A stretch of DNA of 64,000 bases from Flavobacteriales bacterium (GTDB lineage Bacteria; Bacteroidota; Bacteroidia; Flavobacteriales_F; PHOS-HE28), in the NCBI GenBank assembly GCA_023382455.1, contig JAHDVX010000005.1, forward strand, positions 62,001 to 126,000, read 5' to 3'. This document shows positions 57,656-64,000 of the stretch, piece by piece. The position numbers and the translations under genes were made by a program. Below the pieces are notes generated by a model. It saw nothing but the letters and a program-made list of their open reading frames with translations, was not told the origin of the DNA and made no database searches. The first letter of the stretch is position 1; each line of letters starts with the position of its first letter.

Positions 57656-57663
57656 TAAACTTG
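57656..57663 (+). promoter_or_regulatory. Predicted -7 box almost touching the nhaA start
   Basis: TAAACTTG differs from TAnnTTTG in one base and ends 7 bp before the ATG at 57671. Confidence 0.4.
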
Positions 57664-57670
57664 TGCCCCG

Positions 57671-58861
57671 ATGAATGCGACCTCCCGGTCCCGGCTGCGC
57701 AGGCCCGTGAACCTTTTCCTGGATCTCCTCAAAAGCGAGCAGGCCTCCGGTGTGCTGCTGGTGCTCTGCACCGCCATTTCCTTGATCCTCACCAATTCCT
57801 CCACCGGCCCGGCCTACACGGCCATCTGGCACCATCATCTTCCCGGAGGCTCCGTGGAGTATTGGATCAACGACGGCCTGATGGCCATCTTCTTCCTGAT
57901 GGTGGGCCTGGAGCTGGAACGCGAGGTGTACATCGGCGAGCTGTCCACGCGCAGCAAGGCCATGCTGCCCGCGCTGGCCGCGCTGGGCGGCATGCTGGTG
58001 CCTGCGGGCATCCACCTGTTCTTCAACCATGGCCTGCCCACCCAGTCGGGTGCGGGCATCCCCATGGCCACCGATATCGCCTTCGCCATCGGCATCCTTT
58101 CGCTGCTCGGCGACCGCGTACCCTTCTCGCTGAAGGTCTTCCTCACGGCCTTGGCGGTGATCGACGACCTGGGCGCCATCGTGGTGATCGCCCTGTTCTA
58201 TTCCGGTGGCCTGCAATGGGCCTGGCTGGGCGGCGCTGCGGGCATTTTCGCGGTGCTGCTGTTGCTCAATCGCCTTCGTGTACACGTACTGCTGCCTTAC
58301 CTCGTACTCGGCGTCGGCATGTGGTACTGCATGCTGCATTCCGGGGTGCATGCCACCATCTCCGGCGTGCTCCTGGCCTTTGCCATTCCCTTCGGTGACG
58401 GAAGCCCCGGCACCATCTCCTCCAAGCTCCAGCATTTCCTCCACAGGCCGGTCGCCTTCGGGATCATGCCGCTTTTCGCCTTGGCCAACACCTGCCTGGT
58501 GCTGGAGCCGCACTGGTACGAGCACCTGTGGACCGCCAATGGCTGGGGCATCTTCCTCGGGCTGGTTGTGGGCAAGCCCTTGGGCGTCCTCCTGTTCTGC
58601 GGCGTGGCCATTTTCACCGGCCTTTGCACCTTGCCGAACGGGCTTTCCTGGAAGAAGTTCGCCGGGGCAGGGGCCTTGGCGGGCATCGGCTTCACCATGT
58701 CCATCTTCATCACCATGCTGGCTTTCGAGGATGCGGAGCACATCACCTCATCCAAGACCACCATCCTGGTGGCCTCCACGGTGGCGGCCATCATCGGCTA
58801 CTCGTGGTTGCGCCTCACCTTGCCCCATCTGCCCAAGCAGTCGGCCAACGAAGCAGGGTAG
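57671..58861 (+). CDS. nhaA: Na+/H+ antiporter NhaA
   Basis: 396 residues from ATG 57671. NhaA exports sodium in exchange for two protons and regulates pH and salt. Twelve membrane helices fit. The two ion-binding aspartates are in ALAVIDDLGAIVVIALFY, preceded by TDIAFAIGILSLLGDRVPFS, both family signatures. SGVHATISGVLLAFAIPF and the late KKFAGAGALAGIGFTMSIFI are also typical, with the family lysine. Length equals the norm. The start is about 7 bp from its -7 box, so the transcript may be leaderless. No nhaR-type regulator is adjacent. It pairs with a metal exporter, which suggests a joint role in cation balance. Confidence 0.95.
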   Translation: MNATSRSRLRRPVNLFLDLLKSEQASGVLLVLCTAISLILTNSSTGPAYTAIWHHHLPGGSVEYWINDGLMAIFFLMVGLELEREVYIGELSTRSKAMLPALAALGGMLVPAGIHLFFNHGLPTQSGAGIPMATDIAFAIGILSLLGDRVPFSLKVFLTALAVIDDLGAIVVIALFYSGGLQWAWLGGAAGIFAVLLLLNRLRVHVLLPYLVLGVGMWYCMLHSGVHATISGVLLAFAIPFGDGSPGTISSKLQHFLHRPVAFGIMPLFALANTCLVLEPHWYEHLWTANGWGIFLGLVVGKPLGVLLFCGVAIFTGLCTLPNGLSWKKFAGAGALAGIGFTMSIFITMLAFEDAEHITSSKTTILVASTVAAIIGYSWLRLTLPHLPKQSANEAG

Positions 58862-58905
58862 GGCCTTTTCGAATTGCCCGGAAAAACCCGCGCGGGCGGG
58901 GCGTT

Positions 58906-58913
58906 TACCTTTG
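58906..58913 (+). promoter_or_regulatory. Predicted -7 box of the arginase operon
   Basis: TACCTTTG (then C) matches TAnnTTTG exactly and ends 23 bp before the ATG at 58937. The nearest TTG (58874) is 29 bp upstream. Confidence 0.55.
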
Positions 58914-58936
58914 CAGCTCTTGGAAAACGCCTGCAC

Positions 58937-59878
58937 ATGGAAGTGAGATTGATCGAAGCCGCCTCGGAGATCGGGGCTGGCACCCGCGGTACAAGCCTGG
59001 GCATGGGCGCCTTGCGTGTGGCTGCCTGGAAGATGGGAAGCGAGCTTTTCGGCCATGCCGAGGAAAGCATCCTGCGCGACGAGAACGACGTGCTGTATGA
59101 GGACGACAATTCCTCGCCCAATGCCCACCACATCGATGGCCTGATCCGCTTCGAGTCCGACCTGGCCTACGAAGTGTACAAGTACCAGCGCAACAACGTG
59201 TTCCCCATCATCATCGGCGGCGACCATTCCATTGCCATCGGCTCGGTGAGCGGCACCAAGATGGCCCATGCCAGCGAGCGCATCGGCGTGGTCTGGATCG
59301 ATGCCCATGCCGACCTGCACAGCCCATGGACCACACCCAGCGGAAATGTGCACGGCATGCCCTTGGCCCTGCTGATGAACATCGAGAAGAAGGGGAACAA
59401 CCGCCCGCGCATGTTCACCCTCGACGTGTGGGACCGCCTGCGGAAGATCGGGGCCAGCGGACCCAAGGTGCTCCCCGAAGACCTCGTGTTCATCGGCCTG
59501 CGTGATTTCGAGGCCGAGGAGGCCGCCATCATCAAGGAGCACAACATCAAGGTGATCACCGTGGAGGAGCTGCGCGCGAAAGGCGCTGCCGCCGTGGTGA
59601 AGGAAGTGCTGGCCTACCTCGGCGCATGCGACAAGCTCCACGTGAGCTTCGATGTGGACAGCCTGGACCCGAGCATCTCCGTGGGCACGGGCACGCCCGT
59701 GCCCAACGGCCTCTTCCTCGATGAGGCCCGCACGCTGCTCACCGACTTCTGCTCCGACCCGAAGACCGTGGCCCTTGATGTGGTGGAGATCAATCCCGCG
59801 CTGGACACCAGGAATGCCATGGCCGAGAGCGTGCTCACGGTGATGGAGCCCCTGTTCCCCATCCTGCGCGCCCGCTGA
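58937..59878 (+). CDS. rocF: Arginase
   Basis: 313 residues from ATG 58937. Arginase hydrolyses arginine to ornithine and urea with two manganese ions. The metal ligands are in GGDHSIAIGS (94-103), IDAHADLHSP (121-130) and SFDVDSLDPS. The stretch TTPSGNVHGMPLAL after the second motif is the arginase hallmark (TSPSGNxHGMP) and points away from agmatinase. The stop overlaps the next start by one base (TGATG), so this is the first gene of an operon with CtlX and ArgS. Ornithine produced here could be used by the class III aminotransferase at 16377; that is inference. The conserved GLR loop (FIGLRDFEAEEAAIIKEH) is present. Confidence 0.88.
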   Translation: MEVRLIEAASEIGAGTRGTSLGMGALRVAAWKMGSELFGHAEESILRDENDVLYEDDNSSPNAHHIDGLIRFESDLAYEVYKYQRNNVFPIIIGGDHSIAIGSVSGTKMAHASERIGVVWIDAHADLHSPWTTPSGNVHGMPLALLMNIEKKGNNRPRMFTLDVWDRLRKIGASGPKVLPEDLVFIGLRDFEAEEAAIIKEHNIKVITVEELRAKGAAAVVKEVLAYLGACDKLHVSFDVDSLDPSISVGTGTPVPNGLFLDEARTLLTDFCSDPKTVALDVVEINPALDTRNAMAESVLTVMEPLFPILRAR

Positions 59879-60840
59879 TGCCTTCCGCGATGGAAGCGCA
59901 TCCGCAAGTGGCCGGAAGTGTGATCCTCGTCAAGCCCGTCGGCTTCGGCTTCTCGCTGGAAACGGCGGCCTCCAACGGGTTTCAGAGGAACCTGCCCGGC
60001 CAGGACCTGCGCGCGCAGGCCATGCGGGAGTTCGATGGCCTGGTGCATGCACTCACCGAACGCGGCATCGGCGTCACCGTGCTGGACCCCGTGGACCCGC
60101 AGGCGCCGGATGCCGTCTTCCCCAACAACTGGTTCAGCACCGATGCCCAGGGGCGCATCGTGCTGTACCCGATGGAGGCACGCTCGCGCCGCAGCGAACG
60201 CGACCCGAACCTGGGTGGGCTGCTTGGTGCGCGTGGCTTCACCGTCGTGGAAACCGTGGCCCTAAGCCACTGGGAGCAGCAGGGCAAGGCCTTGGAAGGC
60301 ACTGGCAGCCTGGTGCTGGACCGCACGGCGCGGGTGGCCTATGCAGCGCGTTCCTCCCGCACGGATGAAGCCGTGCTGCAGGCCTGGTGCGAGCTTACGG
60401 GATTCAGCCCTTGCACCTTCACCGCCACCATGGACGGCCGCGCCGACGGCCAGCCCGTGTACCACACCAATGTGCTGATGACCGTCGGCGAGCGCTTCGC
60501 CATGGCCTGCATGGCCAGCGTGCCCGACCTCCATGAGCGCCACTTGCTCGGCTCGGAGATCGCCAAGGCCCGCAAGGAACTGGTGCAGATCAGCTTGGAG
60601 CAGATGCATGCCTTCGCGGGCAATGCGCTCCAGCTGCGCAGCGCGCAAGGCAGCTTCATCTTCCTCTCGGAACAGGCGTTCCGTTCACTTCAGCCGGACC
60701 AGGTGCGGCAATTGCGCAAGCACGGCGAGCTGGTTCCCGTGGCCGTGCCCACCATCGAGACCGTGGGCGGGGGAAGCATCCGCTGCATGCTGGCCGAGAA
60801 CTTCCTTCCTTTGCGCCCCCAGTCCTGTCCGCCCCACTGA
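59878..60840 (+). CDS. ctlX: CtlX-like hydrolase (arginine deiminase-fold, citrulline utilisation)
   Basis: 320 residues from ATG 59878. The protein has the amidinotransferase/arginine-deiminase fold. Motifs are PDAVFPNNWFSTDAQGRIVL (substrate carboxylate and Asp), HWEQQGKALEGTGSLVLDRT, PVYHTNVLMTVGERFAMACM with the catalytic His, and ETVGGGSIRCMLAENFLP, where Cys303 is the nucleophile. It matches the CtlX family, proposed to act on citrulline and found beside arginine genes in Bacteroidota. The exact reaction (citrulline hydrolysis or a related step) is family knowledge, not shown here. It is coupled to both neighbours by TGATG overlaps, with arginase in front and ArgS behind. No signal peptide is present. 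Confidence 0.85.
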   Translation: MPSAMEAHPQVAGSVILVKPVGFGFSLETAASNGFQRNLPGQDLRAQAMREFDGLVHALTERGIGVTVLDPVDPQAPDAVFPNNWFSTDAQGRIVLYPMEARSRRSERDPNLGGLLGARGFTVVETVALSHWEQQGKALEGTGSLVLDRTARVAYAARSSRTDEAVLQAWCELTGFSPCTFTATMDGRADGQPVYHTNVLMTVGERFAMACMASVPDLHERHLLGSEIAKARKELVQISLEQMHAFAGNALQLRSAQGSFIFLSEQAFRSLQPDQVRQLRKHGELVPVAVPTIETVGGGSIRCMLAENFLPLRPQSCPPH

Positions 60841-62651
60841 TGTTCCAAGACCGCCTTCAAGCGCTGTTGCTGCCCGCCGTGCAGAACGCCTTTCGCGAAT
60901 TGTTCGGCCAGGCCCCGGATGCCGTGGCCTTCCAGTCCACCCGGCCGGAGTTCGAGGGGGATATCACCATCAACGTCTTTCCCTTCCTGAAACTGAGCGG
61001 AAAGGGGCCGGAGCAGACCGCCACTGCCGTCGGTGGACACCTGGTGCAGCATGCCGGCATCGTGGAGCGGTTCAACGTGGTGAAGGGCTTCCTCAACATC
61101 GTGATCGCCGATGCGCATTGGCAGGCTTTCCTGCACGAGGCCGCGGAACACGACCTGCTGCAGTTCCCTTCCACCGGCCAGCAGGTGATGGTGGAATACG
61201 CCAGCCCCAACACCAACAAGCCGCTGCACCTGGGCCACGCGCGCAACATCTTCCTCGGGGATTCGGTGGGCCGCATCCTGCAGGCCGCGGGCCACGACGT
61301 GGTGCGCGCCCAGATCATCAACGACCGGGGTATCCACATCTGCAAGAGCATGGTGGCCTGGCGGCAATTCGGTAACGGCGAAACCCCCGAAAGCAGCGGC
61401 CTGAAGGGCGACAAGCTGGTGGGCAAGTACTACGTGGAGTTCGACAAGCTGCACAAGCAGCAGGTGGCCGAACTGGAGGCCGGTGGAATGGCGCCGGAGG
61501 ATGCCGCCAAGAGCACGCCGATCCTGCGTGAGGCCCAGGAAATGCTGCGCCAATGGGAGGAGGGCGATGCCGAGGTCCGTGCCCTCTGGGCCCGCATGAA
61601 CGGCTGGGTGTACGACGGCTTCAACGCCACCTATGCCCGCATGGGCGTGGGTTTCGACAAGGTGTATTACGAAAGCGAAACCTATCTCCTGGGTAAGCAG
61701 GACGTGCTGGACGGCGTGGCCAAGGGCGTGTTCTTCAAGAAGCCCGACGGCAGCATCTGGGTGGACAACACCGCGGAGGGCCTGGATGAAAAGGTGCTCA
61801 TGCGCGGCGATGGCACCAGCCTGTACATGACGCAGGACATCGGTACGGCCATCCGCCGCTTCGAGGAGTTCCCCGCGATGCAGCGCATGATCTACACCGT
61901 GGGCAACGAGCAGGACTACCACTTCAAGGTGCTCTTCCTCATCCTGAAGAAACTGGGCTATGCCTGGGCCGACGGCCTGTACCACCTGAGCTACGGCATG
62001 GTGGACCTGCCCAGCGGCAAGATGAAGAGCCGCGAAGGCACCGTGGTGGATGCCGATGAACTGATGGAGGAAGTGGTGCAGGAGGCCCGGAAGATGGGCG
62101 AGGAGCTGAGCAAGCTCGACGACTTTTCCGAGGCGGAGAAGGATGTCCTCTACGAGATGGTCGGCATGGCCGCGCTGAAGTATTTCCTCCTGAAGGTGGA
62201 CCCGAAGAAGCGCATGCTCTTCGACCCCAAGGCCAGCATCGACCTGCAAGGGCACACCGGGCCGTTCATCCAGTACACGTATGCGCGGATCAAGAGCCTG
62301 CTGCGCAAGGCACAAGTGGCGGGCGATGGCCCTTCGTGGTCAGGTGGCACCCCCGAACAACCAACGGTCGACAACCATCAACTCCTTCCCGAGGAGCGTG
62401 CGGTGATCAAGCTGTTGCACCAGTTCCCCGCCGTGCTGAACGATGCCGCCCTGAAGCTGGACCCCGCCGCGCTGGCCAACCACACCTACGAGGTGGTGAA
62501 GGCCTACAACAGCTTCTACCAAAGCGTCCCGGTGCTCAAGGAGGAGGACGCCGCGAAGCGTGCCTTCCGCCTGGAGCTCAGTGCTACGGTGGCGCACATG
62601 GTGAAGAAGGCGATGTGGTGCCTGGGCATCGAGGTGCCCGAGCGCATGTAA
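60840..62651 (+). CDS. argS: Arginyl-tRNA synthetase
   Basis: 603 residues from ATG 60840, coupled to ctlX by TGATG. The enzyme charges tRNA-Arg. It is a class I synthetase: HIGH-like HLGH at 130-133 in NKPLHLGHARN, and the KMSKS-like loop GKMKSREGTVVDADELME. The N-terminal Add-1 domain is EGDITINVFPFLKLSGKGPE, and the C-terminal anticodon domain ends with KAMWCLGIEVPERM. The end is typical for the bacterial form. The stop TAA (62649-62651) is at the edge of a MITE-like element, which has used TAA as target. Confidence 0.96.
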   Translation: MFQDRLQALLLPAVQNAFRELFGQAPDAVAFQSTRPEFEGDITINVFPFLKLSGKGPEQTATAVGGHLVQHAGIVERFNVVKGFLNIVIADAHWQAFLHEAAEHDLLQFPSTGQQVMVEYASPNTNKPLHLGHARNIFLGDSVGRILQAAGHDVVRAQIINDRGIHICKSMVAWRQFGNGETPESSGLKGDKLVGKYYVEFDKLHKQQVAELEAGGMAPEDAAKSTPILREAQEMLRQWEEGDAEVRALWARMNGWVYDGFNATYARMGVGFDKVYYESETYLLGKQDVLDGVAKGVFFKKPDGSIWVDNTAEGLDEKVLMRGDGTSLYMTQDIGTAIRRFEEFPAMQRMIYTVGNEQDYHFKVLFLILKKLGYAWADGLYHLSYGMVDLPSGKMKSREGTVVDADELMEEVVQEARKMGEELSKLDDFSEAEKDVLYEMVGMAALKYFLLKVDPKKRMLFDPKASIDLQGHTGPFIQYTYARIKSLLRKAQVAGDGPSWSGGTPEQPTVDNHQLLPEERAVIKLLHQFPAVLNDAALKLDPAALANHTYEVVKAYNSFYQSVPVLKEEDAAKRAFRLELSATVAHMVKKAMWCLGIEVPERM

Positions 62652-62834
62652 GAGCCTGTTTGGAATCTCTTCACAGGCGCCCTCCGACCTCTTCCCGCAA
62701 GCGGGATGAAGCATTTCCGCCCGGACTTCCCCGAAAAATGTTCCCGTAGGCACCGCTACGCGAACATTTTTCGGCATCGTCCGATCCAAAAAACAGTCTC
62801 GGAGGCCATCCCGCAAGAGATCCCAAACAGGCTC
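62652..62834. mobile_element. MITE-like element with 18-bp terminal inverted repeats and TAA duplication
   Basis: The ends GAGCCTGTTTGGAATCTC (62652-62669) and GAGATCCCAAACAGGCTC (62817-62834) are inverted repeats with one mismatch. TAA flanks both sides (62649-62651 and 62835-62837), a 3-bp target duplication as made by IS5-family elements of the IS1031 type. The 183-bp element has no coding capacity. Inside is a near-perfect hairpin (62731-62749 and 62756-62774; CCGAAAAATGTTCCCGTAG) and a small TCCCGC-AA-GCGGGA hairpin. It is a non-autonomous relic; no transposase is present. Confidence 0.75.
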
Positions 62835-62848
62835 TAAGAGCCACCGGC

Positions 62849-63841
62849 TCACTGGCCAGGATCCGCCTTCAGGTCTTCCAGTTGCTTGCGGAACTGCTCC
62901 ATCTGCTCCTGCAATTGGTCGATCTGCTTTTGCAGGTCCGGCCCAACGCCTTGCAGGTTGAATGACCGCATGCTGGGCATGGCGCCTCCCCAGGCCAGGT
63001 CATCGTCGCGTTCACCAAGCGTGCCGTTGAGTTGGTGCTTCTTCCCGTCGCGCATCACGGTCACCGAGATGCTGTCGCCCGGGGCTTGGGCGGCCACTTG
63101 CTGCGCCAGGTCGGCGAAATCCGCCACGTCCTTGTCATTCAGCCGGGTGATCCGGTCGCCTTTCTCGATACCCATCCGTGCAGCGGCAGACCCAGGTTCC
63201 ACGGCTCCCACCACGGCACCACCGTTCTCCTGGCTTTCGCCAGGCCGTATGCCCAGGAAGGCGCGGGGCTTCGTTTCCAACCTCCACGGCAGGTTCCAGG
63301 CACCCATGATGTCCGAGTCCTCAAGCAGCTCCAGATTGCCGAAGGAGTGCACCTCCGGTCGCTCGGCCAAGGTCACCTCCACCGTGGTGCTCTTGCCATT
63401 GCGCGTGTAGGTCAGGGGCATCCGGTCGCCGGGTTGGTGCGCACCCACCACGCCCGTCACTCCTTCTGGCCCGGTGATCGCCTTGCCGCCCATGGCGGTG
63501 ATGATATCGCCTTCCTGCAGGCCGGCCGTGGCGGCTGGTGTGCCGGGGCTCACGTGCACCACATGCGCGCCTTCCTCCGCCTTGCCGGATGCGGGCATGC
63601 TCGCCAGGCTGACGCCAAGCAGCGCTCCCCCGGTTGGTGCGTCCAGGTCCACCAAGGCCTGCAGGCTGTCCTGCAAGGCCGCTTCGCTGGGCGCGGTGAA
63701 TTCCTTGATCACCTTCCGCGTGTTCCCGTTCACGCTGTGTTCCATCTCGATGCGCACGTGGTGCTCCTCCTGTGCCATGGCCGGGGCGGCCAGCAGGCTG
63801 AGGGCGAGCCACGCAAGGAGGGAGGTCCGTACCGTTTTCAT
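62849..63841 (-). CDS. Periplasmic protein with two PDZ domains
   Basis: 330 residues from ATG 63841. Signal SLLAWLALSLLAAPAMAQ. PDZ domains bind C-terminal peptide tails. PDZ1 is GALLGVSLASMPASGKAEEG to DIITAMGGKAITGPEGVTGV (about 70-160), and PDZ2 is RAFLGIRPGESQENGGAVVG to KGDRITRLNDKDVADFADLA (about 195-285). The C-terminus is a short coiled coil (GPDLQKQIDQLQEQMEQFRK) that may allow oligomers. No protease triad is present, so it is not a HtrA-type enzyme; it may recruit partners in the periplasm. The last 14 bases before its stop meet the MITE-like element. Confidence 0.82.
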   Translation of the reverse strand: MKTVRTSLLAWLALSLLAAPAMAQEEHHVRIEMEHSVNGNTRKVIKEFTAPSEAALQDSLQALVDLDAPTGGALLGVSLASMPASGKAEEGAHVVHVSPGTPAATAGLQEGDIITAMGGKAITGPEGVTGVVGAHQPGDRMPLTYTRNGKSTTVEVTLAERPEVHSFGNLELLEDSDIMGAWNLPWRLETKPRAFLGIRPGESQENGGAVVGAVEPGSAAARMGIEKGDRITRLNDKDVADFADLAQQVAAQAPGDSISVTVMRDGKKHQLNGTLGERDDDLAWGGAMPSMRSFNLQGVGPDLQKQIDQLQEQMEQFRKQLEDLKADPGQ

Positions 63842-63917
63842 GGTTGTTCTGGTTTGATCGTCCATCAAAACAACCATGGTCCGGCCCGGATTGTTCCGCA
63901 CCGATCGTGAAGGTTTC

Positions 63918-64000
63918 CTAATGCCCTGGTACCTGGGCTGTGGAGCTGGAAGGCTGCCGCAGGCCCGGGAGGTACACGCTCAGAACTTCGGGCAGGGCAC
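63918..64000 (-). CDS. Possible C-terminal fragment of a gene extending past the window
   Basis: On the minus strand the last 27 codons of an open frame (ALPEVLSVYLPGLRQPSSST, ending AQVPGH) finish with a TAG at 63918-63920. The frame is open to the window edge. It may be the end of the gene that precedes the PDZ protein. The piece is too short for a family assignment. Confidence 0.3.
   Translation of the reverse strand, partial: ALPEVLSVYLPGLRQPSSSTAQVPGH

Noticed and set aside
58937-59878. Agmatinase for the SpeA route
   Set aside because: The TTPSGNVHGMP stretch and the neighbours fit arginase better than agmatinase.
62652-62834. Ordinary argS terminator only
   Set aside because: The outer inverted repeats and flanking TAA copies are not needed for a terminator and fit an inserted element better.

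Overview
The window is chromosomal DNA from a GC-rich member of the Bacteroidota, most likely a Flavobacteriales-type lineage. The reasons are C-terminal type IX secretion sorting domains, a PorP/SprF-OmpA-gliding C-terminal domain operon, a transketolase encoded as two halves, a deoxyhypusine-synthase-like protein next to arginine decarboxylase, Bacteroidota-type -7 boxes (TAnnTTTG) and an almost complete lack of Shine-Dalgarno sequences. No rRNA, CRISPR array, prophage or complete insertion sequence was found. One tRNA (His) is present.

Layout. 1-7.3 kb (minus strand): a Crp/Fnr regulator cut by the edge, a secreted T9SS protein, a nitrobindin-like haem protein, FtsK, a lipoprotein and an M23 peptidase. 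7.5-13.2 kb (plus): a coiled-coil protein, ZapA and RNase Y, then a methyltransferase, a nucleotide-sugar epimerase, a CoA-binding protein and LysA. 13.3-31.1 kb (minus): a single-chain restriction-modification enzyme, a class III aminotransferase, an ECF sigma/anti-sigma-like/Spy-like trio, transketolase C and N halves separated by a von Willebrand A gene, a VOC protein, a DHS-like enzyme with SpeA, a gap with a receiver-domain remnant, CorA with a mechanosensitive channel, PepE and a DUF1801 protein. 31.1-37.7 kb (minus): a three-gene T9SS surface operon. 37.8-45.6 kb: an S46 dipeptidyl-peptidase and pterin dehydratase (plus), then DUF1573, an S41 protease, a MORN-repeat protein and PBP1C (minus). 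45.7-52.2 kb: a secreted lysyl-endopeptidase-like protease, Dps, a TMEM220 protein, a TonB receptor and a divergent Cys-rich outer-membrane protein. 52.4-56.3 kb (minus): a surface-glycan cluster (flippase, formyltransferase/propeller enzyme, GT4). 56.4-64 kb: tRNA-His, a divergent CDF transporter/NhaA pair, an arginase-CtlX-ArgS operon, a MITE-like element and a PDZ protein.

How it fits together. Two arginine-related blocks lie far apart: SpeA plus a DHS-like enzyme (polyamines) and arginase-CtlX-ArgS (catabolism and charging). The T9SS operon and two other T9SS cargo proteins indicate an active type IX system encoded elsewhere. The most unusual features are non-coding: a palindromic AAGC-type repeat translated inside a PorP signal peptide, an 8-bp tandem repeat with an inverted partner, a MITE-like element at the argS stop codon, a tRNA-His terminator that can capture the tRNA 3' strand, and a set of genes whose -7 box lies 4-7 bp from the start codon. 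I found no complete, clearly new multi-gene system. All calls are from reading the sequence without database searches.
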